DNA of 64,000 nucleotides from CAYWWY01 sp964462525 (GCA_964462525.1 CAYWWY010000005.1:62001-126000); one strand, 5' to 3'; shown: positions 24,906-33,812, counted from the first letter of the stretch. Program-made: numbers and translations. Notes: a model not told the origin generated them from the sequence alone.

Positions 24906-25586
24906 TCACATCGGGGGTTTTGATGAAACCAAGGACTCAATATCGATCGGTTTCCCGTGCGCTGGAAACAGTCGTTTCGCACCAGAAGTCTTGAGTTTGT
25001 CCCAACTGGTTTTCAGAGCGATATGGTCCTGGATGAGGATCGGAAAGGGGTTGGAGCCCAGAAAATTGAGGGGCCAGTTCATTATGGCATCGCCTACCAA
25101 GCAGTCCCCATTGGGGAACAACACGCTTATCGAATCTTCCGTATGCCCGGGCGTATGAAGGATTTTCGCTCCCAAACCCAAAGAGGGGAGTAGGCGATCG
25201 TTATCTCCTTCCAGGAAGATATCGTCTGGATGAAGGACGATGGGATCTTGGTTGCTCATTCTCATCAGAGAGAAAAGAAGTTTTACCCGACGGTTTACGC
25301 AACCGGTGGGGGCCATCGTTCCCTTCTCCAAAAAGGGCACGGAAGATTGGTGCGCAATGAGTCGGATGAGCGGATACTCGTTCCTCAAATGATTTACGAG
25401 GCCGATATGGTCGGAATGATGGTGCGTGATGAGGATGTAGCGAATCTGGACCGGGTCAATCTGATGGGTGTGTAAGGCTGATTCTAGCTTTGTTCTGCTC
25501 TTCGTTGTGCCTGCGTCAACAAGGAGATATCCCCGCGATATTGGAACAAGAAAAGAAGCCGTAATTCCCAAAGATAATCGGTTCAT
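24906..25586 (-). CDS. MBL-fold metal-dependent hydrolase
   Basis: 226 residues with all main metallo-beta-lactamase motifs: His-His-His-Ser-Asp-His near residue 57, a His in Thr-Pro-Gly-His-Thr-Glu-Asp, Asp in Leu-Val-Gly-Asp-Ala, and His in Pro-Ala-His-Gly. Likely a dinuclear zinc hydrolase acting on thioesters, lactones or similar; the substrate is not predictable. The ATG overlaps the stop of the GGDEF gene (ATGA). Confidence 0.88.
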   Translation of the reverse strand: MNRLSLGITASFLVPISRGYLLVDAGTTKSRTKLESALHTHQIDPVQIRYILITHHHSDHIGLVNHLRNEYPLIRLIAHQSSVPFLEKGTMAPTGCVNRRVKLLFSLMRMSNQDPIVLHPDDIFLEGDNDRLLPSLGLGAKILHTPGHTEDSISVLFPNGDCLVGDAIMNWPLNFLGSNPFPILIQDHIALKTSWDKLKTSGAKRLFPAHGKPIDIESLVSSKPPM

Positions 25587-26968
25587 CGTTCCCCCTTTTT
25601 AAAAAAACGAAGCTGGTTGCGCCCATGGTTTTTTGCTTCGTACATGGCGATATCGGCTTTTGTTAAAAGAGTATTGGCATCGTGGCCTTGTTCGGGAAAC
25701 AGAGAAATACCCATGCTGCATGTCACTTGATGAGAGGCCTGATGAGAATGCCAAGGCTGCTGCACCCGCTCCAACAAACGAGTAGCGACCACTCTGGCTT
25801 CATGCAGATCGTGGATGTGATTCAAGAAAATTGCGAATTCATCACCACCCAATCGACATACACGATCCTGTTCCCGGATAGAGTATTGGATCCTACGGGA
25901 GATTTCGATCAGGAAATGATCACCCAAATCGTGACCAAAGGTGTCGTTGATCTTTTTAAAGTGATCCAAATCCAGCATGCAAATGGCCATCTTTCCTTGA
26001 GTACTGGTTTGCGTATGGAGGAGGATTTCTTCATCCAACAGCTGGAAAAAAAAGGTCCGATTTGGCAGGTCCGTTAGGGGATCATGCGTTGCTTGATGAC
26101 GAATGAGAGATTGAGCCTCTTTTTGCTCGGTTACATCATAGCCGATCGCGATTACCGATCCATCATCAAGCTGAAAGTGGGCCCACATCTGGATTCGCGT
26201 TTTTCCGGATCGTTTTTCGACACGGTATTCTCGGAATGAACCCGTTGGTTGCTTCATTTCTTCTTGAAAGATCTCTTTCTCCTGGGTATCAGGGAACAGC
26301 GTTCGGATCCAATGCTCGTTGGCTTCGATCTCTTCCCGTCGATATCCCAAAACCTGGGCGCATTGTTGGTTCCAAAGGATGAATTGGCCATCCGGCGCAT
26401 GGGCCATGATCATAACGGGCGCATGCTCATATATGGCCCGGAACCGGTTTTCGCTTTGCTTAAGCGCATCTGTCGTCTCTTTAATGTGAGTGATGTCCCG
26501 TGAGATACCAACAAGACCGACGATCTTCTGTCGATTCGGGTCCCAGATTGGGATTTTGGTTGCGGTAACCCAACGAACCGCACCATCCCTTATTCGAATT
26601 TGTTCAATCTTGTTGACTAAAGGCTGACCGGTGCGCAAAATCCTTTGTTCGTCGCAAAAGGATTGTTGGGCAAACTCGTGCGGAAAAAAGTCGAAATCCG
26701 TTTTTCCCACCGCTTCTTCGGCTCGATTTAAGCCCAACAAACGAGTTTGTGACTCCGAGATAGAAATGAACCGGGATTGCTCGTCCTTAAAGTAGATGGT
26801 GTCCGGAATGGCTTTCATCAAAGCAGTCAGTCTCTCTTCATGATTGGACAGATCCGTTTCCAACGGAGATAGTCTTTTTGCGCACTCTCGGAGTTTTCGT
26901 TTGATCCGAATCATTTGGTGCTCTTTTTCTCGAAGGGCGATCCTTGTCTTGGCAATGGGGATCCGCAT
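25583..26968 (-). CDS. PAS-PAS-GGDEF diguanylate cyclase
   Basis: 461 residues. A short coiled N-terminus leads to two PAS domains (about 45-160 and 165-285) and a GGDEF domain (about 290-455) with intact Gly-Gly-Asp-Glu-Phe active site and the Asp-Leu-Asp-His-Phe-Lys-Lys-Ile-Asn-Asp metal and substrate motif. No transmembrane segment is present, so it is probably a soluble enzyme making cyclic di-GMP in response to a PAS signal. GAGGTG lies 9 bases before the ATG. It complements the HD-GYP proteins of the 15-21 kb cluster. Confidence 0.92.
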   Translation of the reverse strand: MRIPIAKTRIALREKEHQMIRIKRKLRECAKRLSPLETDLSNHEERLTALMKAIPDTIYFKDEQSRFISISESQTRLLGLNRAEEAVGKTDFDFFPHEFAQQSFCDEQRILRTGQPLVNKIEQIRIRDGAVRWVTATKIPIWDPNRQKIVGLVGISRDITHIKETTDALKQSENRFRAIYEHAPVMIMAHAPDGQFILWNQQCAQVLGYRREEIEANEHWIRTLFPDTQEKEIFQEEMKQPTGSFREYRVEKRSGKTRIQMWAHFQLDDGSVIAIGYDVTEQKEAQSLIRHQATHDPLTDLPNRTFFFQLLDEEILLHTQTSTQGKMAICMLDLDHFKKINDTFGHDLGDHFLIEISRRIQYSIREQDRVCRLGGDEFAIFLNHIHDLHEARVVATRLLERVQQPWHSHQASHQVTCSMGISLFPEQGHDANTLLTKADIAMYEAKNHGRNQLRFFKKGER

Positions 26969-26971
26969 TAA

Positions 26972-27472
26972 TCATTCACCTCGTGTTGGTACGGATCTTT
27001 TGGCGATCTTACAATAGAAAGGGTTCCCATTCCTGCCATGGGAAAATTGGACGGGTTCATCATGAATATACGAAACCGCAATCCGCATCAGTCTCGGTAA
27101 GGTGTCAATCCCGAAAACCTCATCGGGGTTGTTGATTGGTAGGATCTCAAATCGATCATCTCGAATGATGATTAATGCAAATGGGCGGATTTCATAAGCA
27201 GAAAGGTTGATAGGGAAGACCATTTTGATTCCTTGTGGGGCTTGATACACAAGAGTCTTCACAGAAAAAAGGGGGATAATCGTAAGGCGATCCATATGGA
27301 TGGGACCGCCTACGGCCATATCCGCCCGGATTTCTAGTCGATCTTGCGGGAGGACCCAGTTCATTTGAAGGTGATTGGTGGGGATGGCGGTTGGGGGCGA
27401 AGCAAAACAATATATGGAAAGAATGCCCAACAATAGCAGGAAAACAAGCTTTTGTATCCTAGTAAAAATCAA
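26972..27472 (-). CDS. Hypothetical secreted or membrane-anchored protein
   Basis: 166 residues from a TTG start with AAAGGA 7 bases upstream; reading further upstream would run into the tRNA-Ser gene. The N-terminus is basic then strongly hydrophobic with an Ala-Ser end, a probable signal peptide of about 24 residues. The remainder has alternating beta-type segments and no motif I recognise. It lies 17 bases downstream of tRNA-Ser(CGA) and 3 bases before the GGDEF gene, so it is probably cotranscribed and could be an extracytoplasmic partner. Function unknown. Confidence 0.6.
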   Translation of the reverse strand: MIFTRIQKLVFLLLLGILSIYCFASPPTAIPTNHLQMNWVLPQDRLEIRADMAVGGPIHMDRLTIIPLFSVKTLVYQAPQGIKMVFPINLSAYEIRPFALIIIRDDRFEILPINNPDEVFGIDTLPRLMRIAVSYIHDEPVQFSHGRNGNPFYCKIAKRSVPTRGE

Positions 27473-27488
27473 AAGACATTCCTTTCTC

Positions 27489-27577
27489 TGGCGGAGGTGG
27501 TGGGACTCGAACCCACACGGGCGTTTCCGCCCACCGATTTTCGAGACCGGCTCCTTAGCCAATTCGGTCACACCTCC
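27489..27577 (-). tRNA. tRNA-Ser(CGA)
   Basis: 89-base class II tRNA with encoded CCA: acceptor GGAGGTG/CACCTCC, anticodon stem CCGGT/ATCGG (one G-U pair) with loop CTCGAAA (anticodon CGA), long variable arm, T-stem GTGGG/CCCAC. It lies 8 bases after the fapA-like stop and 16 bases before the secreted-protein start, with no visible promoter of its own. Confidence 0.94.
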
Positions 27578-27585
27578 GTATCCGT

Positions 27586-29004
27586 TCAGTCATCTTTCTC
27601 GAAATCGTCTCCCCGATACCCGCCCATGCGGATTTCCCCTTCCTCCAATACCAAAACCACCTTTTCGAAATCACGAGAAGCATAGAACTTCCGATCTCTC
27701 ATTGTAACTTCCACGCCGGCGTGCAGTATTTGGCGCGCAATAACATTGGATCCGGTCATGGATAGATTCATCCGGTCTTGGAGTTCTTGGTATTCATCTG
27801 CCAATTGAGGAATCTGGTTGTTCAAGGTATTGATCGAGTTGATGCTTTTGACTAACAGCTCCAGTTTGTCTTTGGGGAAATCGTCTCCCATCTTTTCTTT
27901 CATCTCCCGCAGGGTCCGGACGATTTTGGTCAATTTGGAAAGATTCTCTCGGTCCAAGGAGATTTGGGCATTGATCAAATGCATTCGTTGCCTGAGGTCT
28001 GGATCCAAACCCACCTCGATCGTAGTTGTGATATTCATGTCCGAACCAATTCTGTTGGCGATGACTTTTTGGCTCGCAGAAACAAACCCACCGATCAGTT
28101 CTCCGGGTTGTCCAAGCACCTGCACATTGCGTTTTGCTTTTATGTTGCTATTCATGATGGCCGAATCGACAAGGACATCTCTTCCGGCGATGAGTTCGGC
28201 ATTCTCGACAAAACGAGCTTTGATATCTCGGCCAGCGCAAATATAGGCTTTTCCTCTGCCTTTCACTCCCGCTGCAATTTCGATGTCATGTCCAGCGATC
28301 AATGTGGATCCCTCAACAACTTGCGCAATCTGAATGTTGTCCCGCGCTTTGATCAGCGTCCCTGGGATGACCATTCCTTCGACAATCACAGATCCTTCGA
28401 ACTCGATTGTCCCGACATCGACATCTAAATCTCCTGGGAAAACCAGGACTTCATCGACATGAATTTTATCCCCTTCATACTTCAAGATTCCTTCAGCAGT
28501 AGCATAAGCTTTTGTTCCATTTTCATCCACAGCAATGTTTCGCCCGAATTGAGCGATCAGACTTTTGTCTTTTCCCGGTTTGGGAGGAATTTCAGTCGCA
28601 AAGATATCTTTCCCAGCGGAACCATCTGTTGCAGGATTTTTTCTTGCGATCAATTGCCCTTTTTTCACAAGAAAGGTGCGATAAATACCCCTTTGCGACT
28701 TTAGGATTTTCCCCGATGAATAGGTCTGTAACATCTCGAAATCAAAATTATAAAGGATTTCCGCGTCTTTTCCATGCTGAGGTGGGGTTCCAACAACGAC
28801 TTGGAATGGAACAGCCGCGATAGGATTCAAGACAAACTCTTGAATTTTGTCCTCTCGTATGCCAAACTTGATCCCAGGCAACCGCAAGGCGTCTATTATT
28901 TCATCGGAGGTCACGGGTTGGTTGTTTCCCGAGACAGGTCGAAATACGAGAAATCCTTTGAGCTTATTGGCGTCAATCTTGATTTCGATCCTTTTTTCAT
29001 CCAT
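27586..29004 (-). CDS. FapA-family (DUF342) polymerising beta-helix protein
   Basis: 472 residues. The N-terminal part (about 1-150) resembles the FapA alpha/beta domain. The central region (about 150-330) has the short repeated units of a right-handed beta-helix, rich in Val, Ile, Gly and Asp (for example Gly-Ser-Val-Ile-Val-Glu-Gly and Ala-Gly-Arg-Asp-Ile). A coiled coil (about 340-410) follows, then a small C-terminal beta domain. Relatives in Bacillota, Thermotogota and Vibrio are linked to envelope organisation or polar assembly. It follows korA by 17 bases. Confidence 0.88.
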   Translation of the reverse strand: MDEKRIEIKIDANKLKGFLVFRPVSGNNQPVTSDEIIDALRLPGIKFGIREDKIQEFVLNPIAAVPFQVVVGTPPQHGKDAEILYNFDFEMLQTYSSGKILKSQRGIYRTFLVKKGQLIARKNPATDGSAGKDIFATEIPPKPGKDKSLIAQFGRNIAVDENGTKAYATAEGILKYEGDKIHVDEVLVFPGDLDVDVGTIEFEGSVIVEGMVIPGTLIKARDNIQIAQVVEGSTLIAGHDIEIAAGVKGRGKAYICAGRDIKARFVENAELIAGRDVLVDSAIMNSNIKAKRNVQVLGQPGELIGGFVSASQKVIANRIGSDMNITTTIEVGLDPDLRQRMHLINAQISLDRENLSKLTKIVRTLREMKEKMGDDFPKDKLELLVKSINSINTLNNQIPQLADEYQELQDRMNLSMTGSNVIARQILHAGVEVTMRDRKFYASRDFEKVVLVLEEGEIRMGGYRGDDFEKDD

Positions 29005-29021
29005 ATTGATCGCTTCCTAAA

Positions 29022-30182
29022 CTAGTATTCGTCTAGCTCAACACGAAGCTCCGTTATTGCCTCTAGAATTTGTTCTGGGGTAATGAGTTCTCCATCAACA
29101 CGGCTAAGAAGCTTCATGGGTTTCCCCCTTTTGTTCATTCGGGAAACCTCTCGAAACAACTGCCCGAGATTGAGTTCTGTCACAACAATGGCCTCTACGG
29201 TCTTGAAACGCTTGATTAAGGCCGACTTTGGCAATGGCCAGATGGAAATAGGCCGGAACATTCCAATTTTGTTTCCATCTTTTCGGGCCAGCTTAACGGC
29301 TCGTTTGGCGCTGCGGGCCATGGATCCGTATGCAATGAGCAAAATATCTGCATCCTCGGCCATATATTCTTCATACATGGAGATTTGATCGATATGATGA
29401 CGGATTTTGTTGTCTAGCTTGCGCAGGACCCGTTCGGCTAATTCTGAACTAGCGCCGATCGGAAACCCTGTTTCATCATGGACCAGCCCGGACACGTGGA
29501 ATCGACTCCTACCCATCGCGCGTAATGGGGTTGTGATATCATATTGGTTTTCGTAGGGATGATAGATCTCTTCTTCTTCCATGGCGTCATCCAGACGAGT
29601 CAGTATATCGGATTCCTGGATTTTGGGTAGCTCGAAGCTTTCCCGCATATGACCAAGAACTTCATCCATCAGAAAAACGACTGGTGTGCGATATTCTTCC
29701 GCAAGGTTGAAGGCTTTGATGATCAAAGTATATGTTTCCTTTACGCTGTTGGGATACAGAGCGATAATGGGGTGGTCTCCGTGCGTGCCCCAACGCGCTT
29801 GCATGATATCCCCTTGGGAGATTTTTGTGGGCATTCCCGTGCTTGGACCGCCTCTCATGACATTAACAAAAACACACGGAGTTTCCGTCATACTCGCATA
29901 TCCAATGGCTTCTTGCATTAAGGAAAAACCGGGTCCGCTCGTAGCGGTCATGGATTTTACTCCGGCCAAAGAAGCCCCGATGATTGCAGCTGCGCTAGCG
30001 ATTTCGTCTTCCATTTGGATAAACTTCCCGCCAATTTTGGGCAACTCTTCGGCCATCGTCTCAGCTATCTCGGTGGCAGGTGTAATCGGGTATCCCCCGA
30101 AAAACCGACACCCTGCTTGAATGGCCCCCAACGCGCAGGCTTCATCCCCTTGCAAAAGCGCATATTCACCGGGTTTAACCAT
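29022..30182 (-). CDS. korA: 2-oxoacid:ferredoxin oxidoreductase, alpha subunit (KorA/VorA type)
   Basis: 386 residues. The pyrimidine-binding and domain II parts are present, with Phe-Gly-Gly-Tyr-Pro-Ile-Thr-Pro-Ala-Thr-Glu near residue 28, an Asp-Glu-Ile-Ala-Ser-Ala segment, and Thr-Ala-Thr-Ser-Gly-Pro-Gly-Phe. The complex oxidises 2-oxoglutarate or branched 2-oxoacids with CoA, reducing ferredoxin and giving acyl-CoA. It overlaps the ferredoxin subunit gene by 8 bases. The beta (TPP) and gamma subunits are not in this operon and must lie elsewhere. Substrate choice between 2-oxoglutarate and branched-chain acids is not decided. Confidence 0.9.
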   Translation of the reverse strand: MVKPGEYALLQGDEACALGAIQAGCRFFGGYPITPATEIAETMAEELPKIGGKFIQMEDEIASAAAIIGASLAGVKSMTATSGPGFSLMQEAIGYASMTETPCVFVNVMRGGPSTGMPTKISQGDIMQARWGTHGDHPIIALYPNSVKETYTLIIKAFNLAEEYRTPVVFLMDEVLGHMRESFELPKIQESDILTRLDDAMEEEEIYHPYENQYDITTPLRAMGRSRFHVSGLVHDETGFPIGASSELAERVLRKLDNKIRHHIDQISMYEEYMAEDADILLIAYGSMARSAKRAVKLARKDGNKIGMFRPISIWPLPKSALIKRFKTVEAIVVTELNLGQLFREVSRMNKRGKPMKLLSRVDGELITPEQILEAITELRVELDEY

Positions 30183-30450
30183 TTAGGATCACCTTCTCTT
30201 CATCAGTGGTAGGGCGAGCAGTAATGTTGATGGCAAAATCCGGACAGAGTCGTTCGCATTGTCCGCAGCCGATGCAGGCATCCATACTGGCGACGATCGG
30301 TTCTTGAAGCTTGCCCTTTCCAATGGCGTGGGTTGGACACACCCAATAGCAAATCCCGCAAGACTTGCAATAGCCTCGATTTATTTGGATCTGAAAGCGC
30401 TTTTTTTCCGATGGTTTCTCTTGTGGATTTTTTTCGATCTCTTCGGTCAA
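30175..30450 (-). CDS. korD: 2Fe4S-ferredoxin subunit of 2-oxoacid oxidoreductase (2[4Fe-4S], KorD type)
   Basis: 91 residues with two [4Fe-4S] motifs, Cys-Lys-Ser-Cys-Gly-Ile-Cys-(x)3-Cys-Pro and Cys-Ile-Gly-Cys-Gly-Gln-Cys-(x)3-Cys-Pro. It carries electrons from the oxidoreductase to ferredoxin. The TTG start is chosen because AGGAGGG lies about 7 bases before it; the longer frame starts inside the promoter. The korD-korA order is common in anaerobes. Confidence 0.9.
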   Translation of the reverse strand: MTEEIEKNPQEKPSEKKRFQIQINRGYCKSCGICYWVCPTHAIGKGKLQEPIVASMDACIGCGQCERLCPDFAINITARPTTDEEKVILNG

Positions 30451-30479
30451 AACCAACCCTCCTATTTGACTGGTATGCA

Positions 30480-30488
30480 ATTATAACA
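30480..30488 (-). promoter_or_regulatory. Promoter of korD-korA-fapA operon
   Basis: Perfect TATAAT preceded by TGT (extended -10) on the minus strand, 30 bases before the korD start; no good -35. Confidence 0.6.
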
Positions 30489-30638
30489 CGATTTCACCAA
30501 AAAAGGGGCATATAGTTGTCTTTCGTTTTCTTTCAGCTGAGTTGCGATTGTCGGGTGGGTTTGTTACGAAGGCATTCCAGTAAACCAGAGAGTATCTCTA
30601 TGGGTGGGTTTTGATCTGAAATAGAGAAGAAATCCAGG

Positions 30639-30833
30639 TCATCTCCTTTTTTGGGGCGTAAAGACCCAAATGCCCCAAAAGAGGATCATCAAGAGAAAGC
30701 TTGCGAGTTTTAAGACAGGATGAATGGCAGTATGAAAGACGAGCCATGCGCTTTGAACAAACAACGCGACAACAGCAAAGAATAGAATGCATAAGGGGAT
30801 GGATCGAAATCGATGGGCAAGAAACGGGCGCAA
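30639..30833 (-). CDS. Possible small two-helix membrane protein
   Basis: A 64-codon frame from a TTG just after the rpmB terminator. It encodes two strong hydrophobic segments (roughly residues 12-31 and 37-56) and a basic C-terminus. I see no convincing ribosome-binding site or promoter, and no family is recognised. The hydrophobic pattern is the only support. The rest of this 400-base interval (30490-30638) shows nothing I can name. Confidence 0.35.
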   Translation of the reverse strand: MRPFLAHRFRSIPLCILFFAVVALFVQSAWLVFHTAIHPVLKLASFLLMILFWGIWVFTPQKRR

Positions 30834-30838
30834 TGGCG

Positions 30839-30862
30839 AAAAAAAAGCGCGGAATCCCGCGC
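30839..30862 (-). terminator. Terminator of rpmB
   Basis: GCGCGG and CCGCGC arms with a 4-base loop and eight T on the minus strand, starting 7 bases after the rpmB stop. Confidence 0.9.
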
Positions 30863-30868
30863 CATTTT

Positions 30869-31063
30869 TCACACGCCTTTCTTCACTTTTCCCGCTTTGA
30901 GACACTTCGTGCATACCTTAATCCGTTGGATTTCCCCTTGTGTGTTCAGGACCCGCACGTTTTGAAGATTAGGCAACCATCTTCGTTTGGTCTTTCTGTG
31001 GGAGTGACTTACATTAAAACCCGTAGAAGGCCCTTTTCCGCAGACGTCACATCTGAAAGCCAT
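30869..31063 (-). CDS. rpmB: 50S ribosomal protein L28
   Basis: 64 residues, full length. It is the zinc-binding form: Cys-Asp-Val-Cys-Gly-Lys-Gly-Pro at the start and Cys-Thr-Lys-Cys near the end, with the Asn-Val-Ser-His-Ser-His-Arg-Lys-Thr-Lys-Arg core. It is monocistronic, with its own promoter and terminator, and divergent from rsh. AAAGGAGG lies before the ATG. Confidence 0.97.
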   Translation of the reverse strand: MAFRCDVCGKGPSTGFNVSHSHRKTKRRWLPNLQNVRVLNTQGEIQRIKVCTKCLKAGKVKKGV

Positions 31064-31110
31064 GACGTTCCTCCTTTCAATCGAATCGTGTAGACAGATT
31101 TTCCTCGTGA

Positions 31111-31139
31111 ATTATACCAATAATAGAACCTTTTTGCAA
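31111..31139 (-). promoter_or_regulatory. Promoter of rpmB
   Basis: TTGCAA, a 17-base spacer ending in TTGG, and a perfect TATAAT on the minus strand: both full hexamers and an extended -10. Confidence 0.82.
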
Positions 31140-31184
31140 GAGGGAAACAAAACCAATATATGGCTCAATACTCATCGATCTTTA

Positions 31185-31193
31185 TGGTACAAT
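31185..31193 (+). promoter_or_regulatory. Extended -10 promoter of the rsh operon
   Basis: TATGG followed by TACAAT, 22 bases before the rsh start; the -35 is weak. Confidence 0.62.
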
Positions 31194-31215
31194 ACAGTCA
31201 GAAAAAGGGGTGCGT

Positions 31216-33366
31216 ATGCCGAAAATCCGTACAGCCTTTCTCCCTCAAGAATTGAGGGACATTTTAAATCATTTATACGCAAACTACTCTGAGGCTGAAA
31301 TTGCCAAAGTCATTGATGCCTTTGAGTTTGCGCGTCTCCGGCATGGGCAACAAGTGCGGAAGAGCGGTGAACCGTATATCATTCATCCATTGAATGTTGC
31401 CCGAATCCTCGCAGAGATGAATTTGGATATTGTCAGTATTGAAGCGGGATTGCTTCATGATGTGGCTGAAGATACCACAACCTCGCTGGATGAAATTGAA
31501 ACCCATTTTGGGAAAGAGGTCTCCCGGATTGTCGATGGGGTAACGAAAATCGATCGGTTGAACTTGAGCGCGGCCAATTCTGATGAAAAGGCAGAAACTG
31601 TTTTGAAGATGTTTTTTGCGATGGCAGAGGATATTCGAGTCATATTGGTCAAGCTGGCCGATCGTTTGCACAATCTCAGAACCCTTGATTCTCTTCCTAT
31701 AGAGAAACAGGTTGAAAAGGCCAAAGAGACCCTTCAAATCTATGCGCCGATTGCTCACCGTTTAGGGATTCACAAGATGAAATGGCAATTGGAAGACTTG
31801 GCGTTCAAATACCTCCATCCAGAAGAATACCGAATGATTGCCGAGACTGTAGATCAAAAGCGCTCCGATCGGGAATTGATCAAAGAGGAGTACAAATCTT
31901 TATTGCAACTTTCCTTGGCTCGCCAAGGAATTTCGTCGGATATATCGGGACGCGAAAAACACTTCTATAGCATCTTTCAGAAAATGCGGGAGAAAGGGAA
32001 GGGGTTTGATGAAATATATGACCTCATCGCTTTGCGGGTCATCACGGAAAATGACAAGGATTGCTATTTTGTCTTGGGAATTGTTCATAACCTCTGGAAA
32101 CCGATTCCCGGAAGGGTCAAGGATTATATCGCCATTCCCAAATCCAATGGATATCGATCGCTCCACACCACCGTGATCACTCATCGGGGTGAACCGTTGG
32201 AGATCCAAATCCGGAGTCAAGGCATGCATAAAGAAGCAGAATATGGGTTGGCGGCGCATTGGATCTATAAAGAAGGGAAAATCACACGAATTCATCATAA
32301 ATGGATTACTCAGTTGGAAGAATGGCAAAAAGACTACCAACAAGGGGTTACCGGGTTGGGGGATTTCCAGAAGGAACTCCAGCTGGATGAGGTATACATC
32401 TTCACCCCCAAAGGGGAGCTCAGGCACGTTCCTCGGGGCGCGACCACCATTGATTTCGCCTATTCGGTCCATACCGAAGTGGGCCATCATTACGCCGGAG
32501 CGAAAGCCAATGGAAGGATTGTCCCCATCAATTATGAACTCCAAAATGGGGACCGGGTTGAGATCATCGTCAATAAAAACAGTCCGGGCCCTTCTCTGGA
32601 TTGGTTAAAATACGCTCGTTCGTCAAGCACTCGGGCCAAGATTCGCAAATTCTTCAAGGAAAAATACTCGACGGAATTGATGGAAAAGGGGAAAGACCTT
32701 CTTCGTCAGACTGCCCGCAAACTGCAGATTTCAATGGATGATCTGATCAAAGACCCGCGATTGCTCAAACTTCTTTCCAAAGACAGCGAACTATCCGAAA
32801 AGGATGTTTTGCTTCGGTTGGGTGAAGAGACTATCTCTGTGGAAGAGATTGCATCTGTCTTTCGCCCAGAAGAAAAGGCGATGGAAGCCCGCTCAGATCC
32901 GGAACGTCCCATTAGTCCTACCTCAACAGTTTTCGTGGATGGAGCCAGCGGGATCGATGTGAAGACGGCAAAGTGCTGCACACCTGTTCCAGGCGATAAA
33001 ATCGTTGGGATCGTCAGCCAAAAGGGGATTACCATCCATATGTTCGATTGCCCGAATGTGCAATCCATAACGCATGGGCAAATTGTAACTGCCGAATGGG
33101 GAGACACATCAAAAGAAATCTATCCGGTCCAAGTCCTTGTGGAAGCCGAAGATTCAGCAAGCCATGCAGTTAAGGATATCATCCAAAAGGCCCATGAAAA
33201 ATCCGTTAAAGTGGCGGAGATGAATACCCGGTTTACGGATTGGAACCTAACTGTATATCGGGTCATTGTGTATATCAAGGATGAAGTATCTCTTTCTGAG
33301 TTGATGGATTCCTGGAGAAAGATCAGTGGAGTTAATCGAGTTTATCGGGTTCGGGAGGGGTCGTGA
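31216..33366 (+). CDS. rsh: Bifunctional (p)ppGpp synthetase/hydrolase (Rsh)
   Basis: 716 residues with the full Rel layout: HD hydrolase domain (about 40-190, Leu-Leu-His-Asp-Val-Ala-Glu-Asp-Thr), synthetase domain (about 235-350, Tyr-Arg-Ser-Leu-His-Thr), TGS domain (about 385-445), helical and conserved-Cys region, and ACT domain at the end. The intact HD and synthetase motifs suggest both making and degrading the alarmone (p)ppGpp in response to amino-acid starvation. The ATG at 31216 is preferred to a GTG 6 bases upstream because AAAGGGG then lies at normal spacing. It heads a nine-gene operon and overlaps dtd by GTGA. Confidence 0.96.
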   Translation: MPKIRTAFLPQELRDILNHLYANYSEAEIAKVIDAFEFARLRHGQQVRKSGEPYIIHPLNVARILAEMNLDIVSIEAGLLHDVAEDTTTSLDEIETHFGKEVSRIVDGVTKIDRLNLSAANSDEKAETVLKMFFAMAEDIRVILVKLADRLHNLRTLDSLPIEKQVEKAKETLQIYAPIAHRLGIHKMKWQLEDLAFKYLHPEEYRMIAETVDQKRSDRELIKEEYKSLLQLSLARQGISSDISGREKHFYSIFQKMREKGKGFDEIYDLIALRVITENDKDCYFVLGIVHNLWKPIPGRVKDYIAIPKSNGYRSLHTTVITHRGEPLEIQIRSQGMHKEAEYGLAAHWIYKEGKITRIHHKWITQLEEWQKDYQQGVTGLGDFQKELQLDEVYIFTPKGELRHVPRGATTIDFAYSVHTEVGHHYAGAKANGRIVPINYELQNGDRVEIIVNKNSPGPSLDWLKYARSSSTRAKIRKFFKEKYSTELMEKGKDLLRQTARKLQISMDDLIKDPRLLKLLSKDSELSEKDVLLRLGEETISVEEIASVFRPEEKAMEARSDPERPISPTSTVFVDGASGIDVKTAKCCTPVPGDKIVGIVSQKGITIHMFDCPNVQSITHGQIVTAEWGDTSKEIYPVQVLVEAEDSASHAVKDIIQKAHEKSVKVAEMNTRFTDWNLTVYRVIVYIKDEVSLSELMDSWRKISGVNRVYRVREGS

Positions 33367-33812
33367 GAGCAGTCATCCAGCGAGTCCGTTCCGCATCCGT
33401 GCGTGTGGGCAAAGATGAAGTCGGGGCGATCGAGTCCGGCCTGCTCGTTTTTTTGGGCGTTGCTTGCGATGATACCGAGACCGATGTCAAGTGGGTGGCG
33501 GAGAAAATGATCCATTTGCGGGTTTTTGAGGATGACGATCGGAAGATGAACCGGACCGTCAAGGAGATCGAAGGATCCATACTTCTCATATCTCAATTCA
33601 CATTGTACGGAGATTGCCGAAAAGGAAGACGTCCATCGTTCACCCAAGCCGCTGAACCATCAAAAGCGGATCATCTGTATCGAATGTGTGGCAAAATCAT
33701 AGAAGAAAACGGAGTTCGCGTGGCGTATGGAGTCTTTGGAGCGATGATGGACGTTGCGTTGATCAATGATGGACCCGTTACCCTTCTGCTTGACTCCAGG
33801 AAGGGGTTTTGA
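33363..33812 (+). CDS. dtd: D-aminoacyl-tRNA deacylase
   Basis: 149 residues, full length. The Ser-Gln-Phe-Thr-Leu-Tyr-Gly-Asp motif and the Asn-Asp-Gly-Pro-Val-Thr cross-subunit motif are present. The enzyme removes D-amino acids (and Gly from tRNA-Ala) from mischarged tRNAs. The GTG start overlaps the rsh stop by 4 bases. The rsh-dtd pair is a common gene order in Bacillota. Confidence 0.96.
   Translation: MRAVIQRVRSASVRVGKDEVGAIESGLLVFLGVACDDTETDVKWVAEKMIHLRVFEDDDRKMNRTVKEIEGSILLISQFTLYGDCRKGRRPSFTQAAEPSKADHLYRMCGKIIEENGVRVAYGVFGAMMDVALINDGPVTLLLDSRKGF

Noticed and set aside
27473..27571. Longer form of the secreted protein starting at 27571
   Set aside because: These codons are the tRNA-Ser(CGA) gene; a TTG with a good ribosome site at 27472 precedes the signal peptide.
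30598..30792. 64-codon minus-strand frame between rpmB and korD
   Set aside because: Out of frame with the better hydrophobic candidate at 30639-30833 and unlike any protein.
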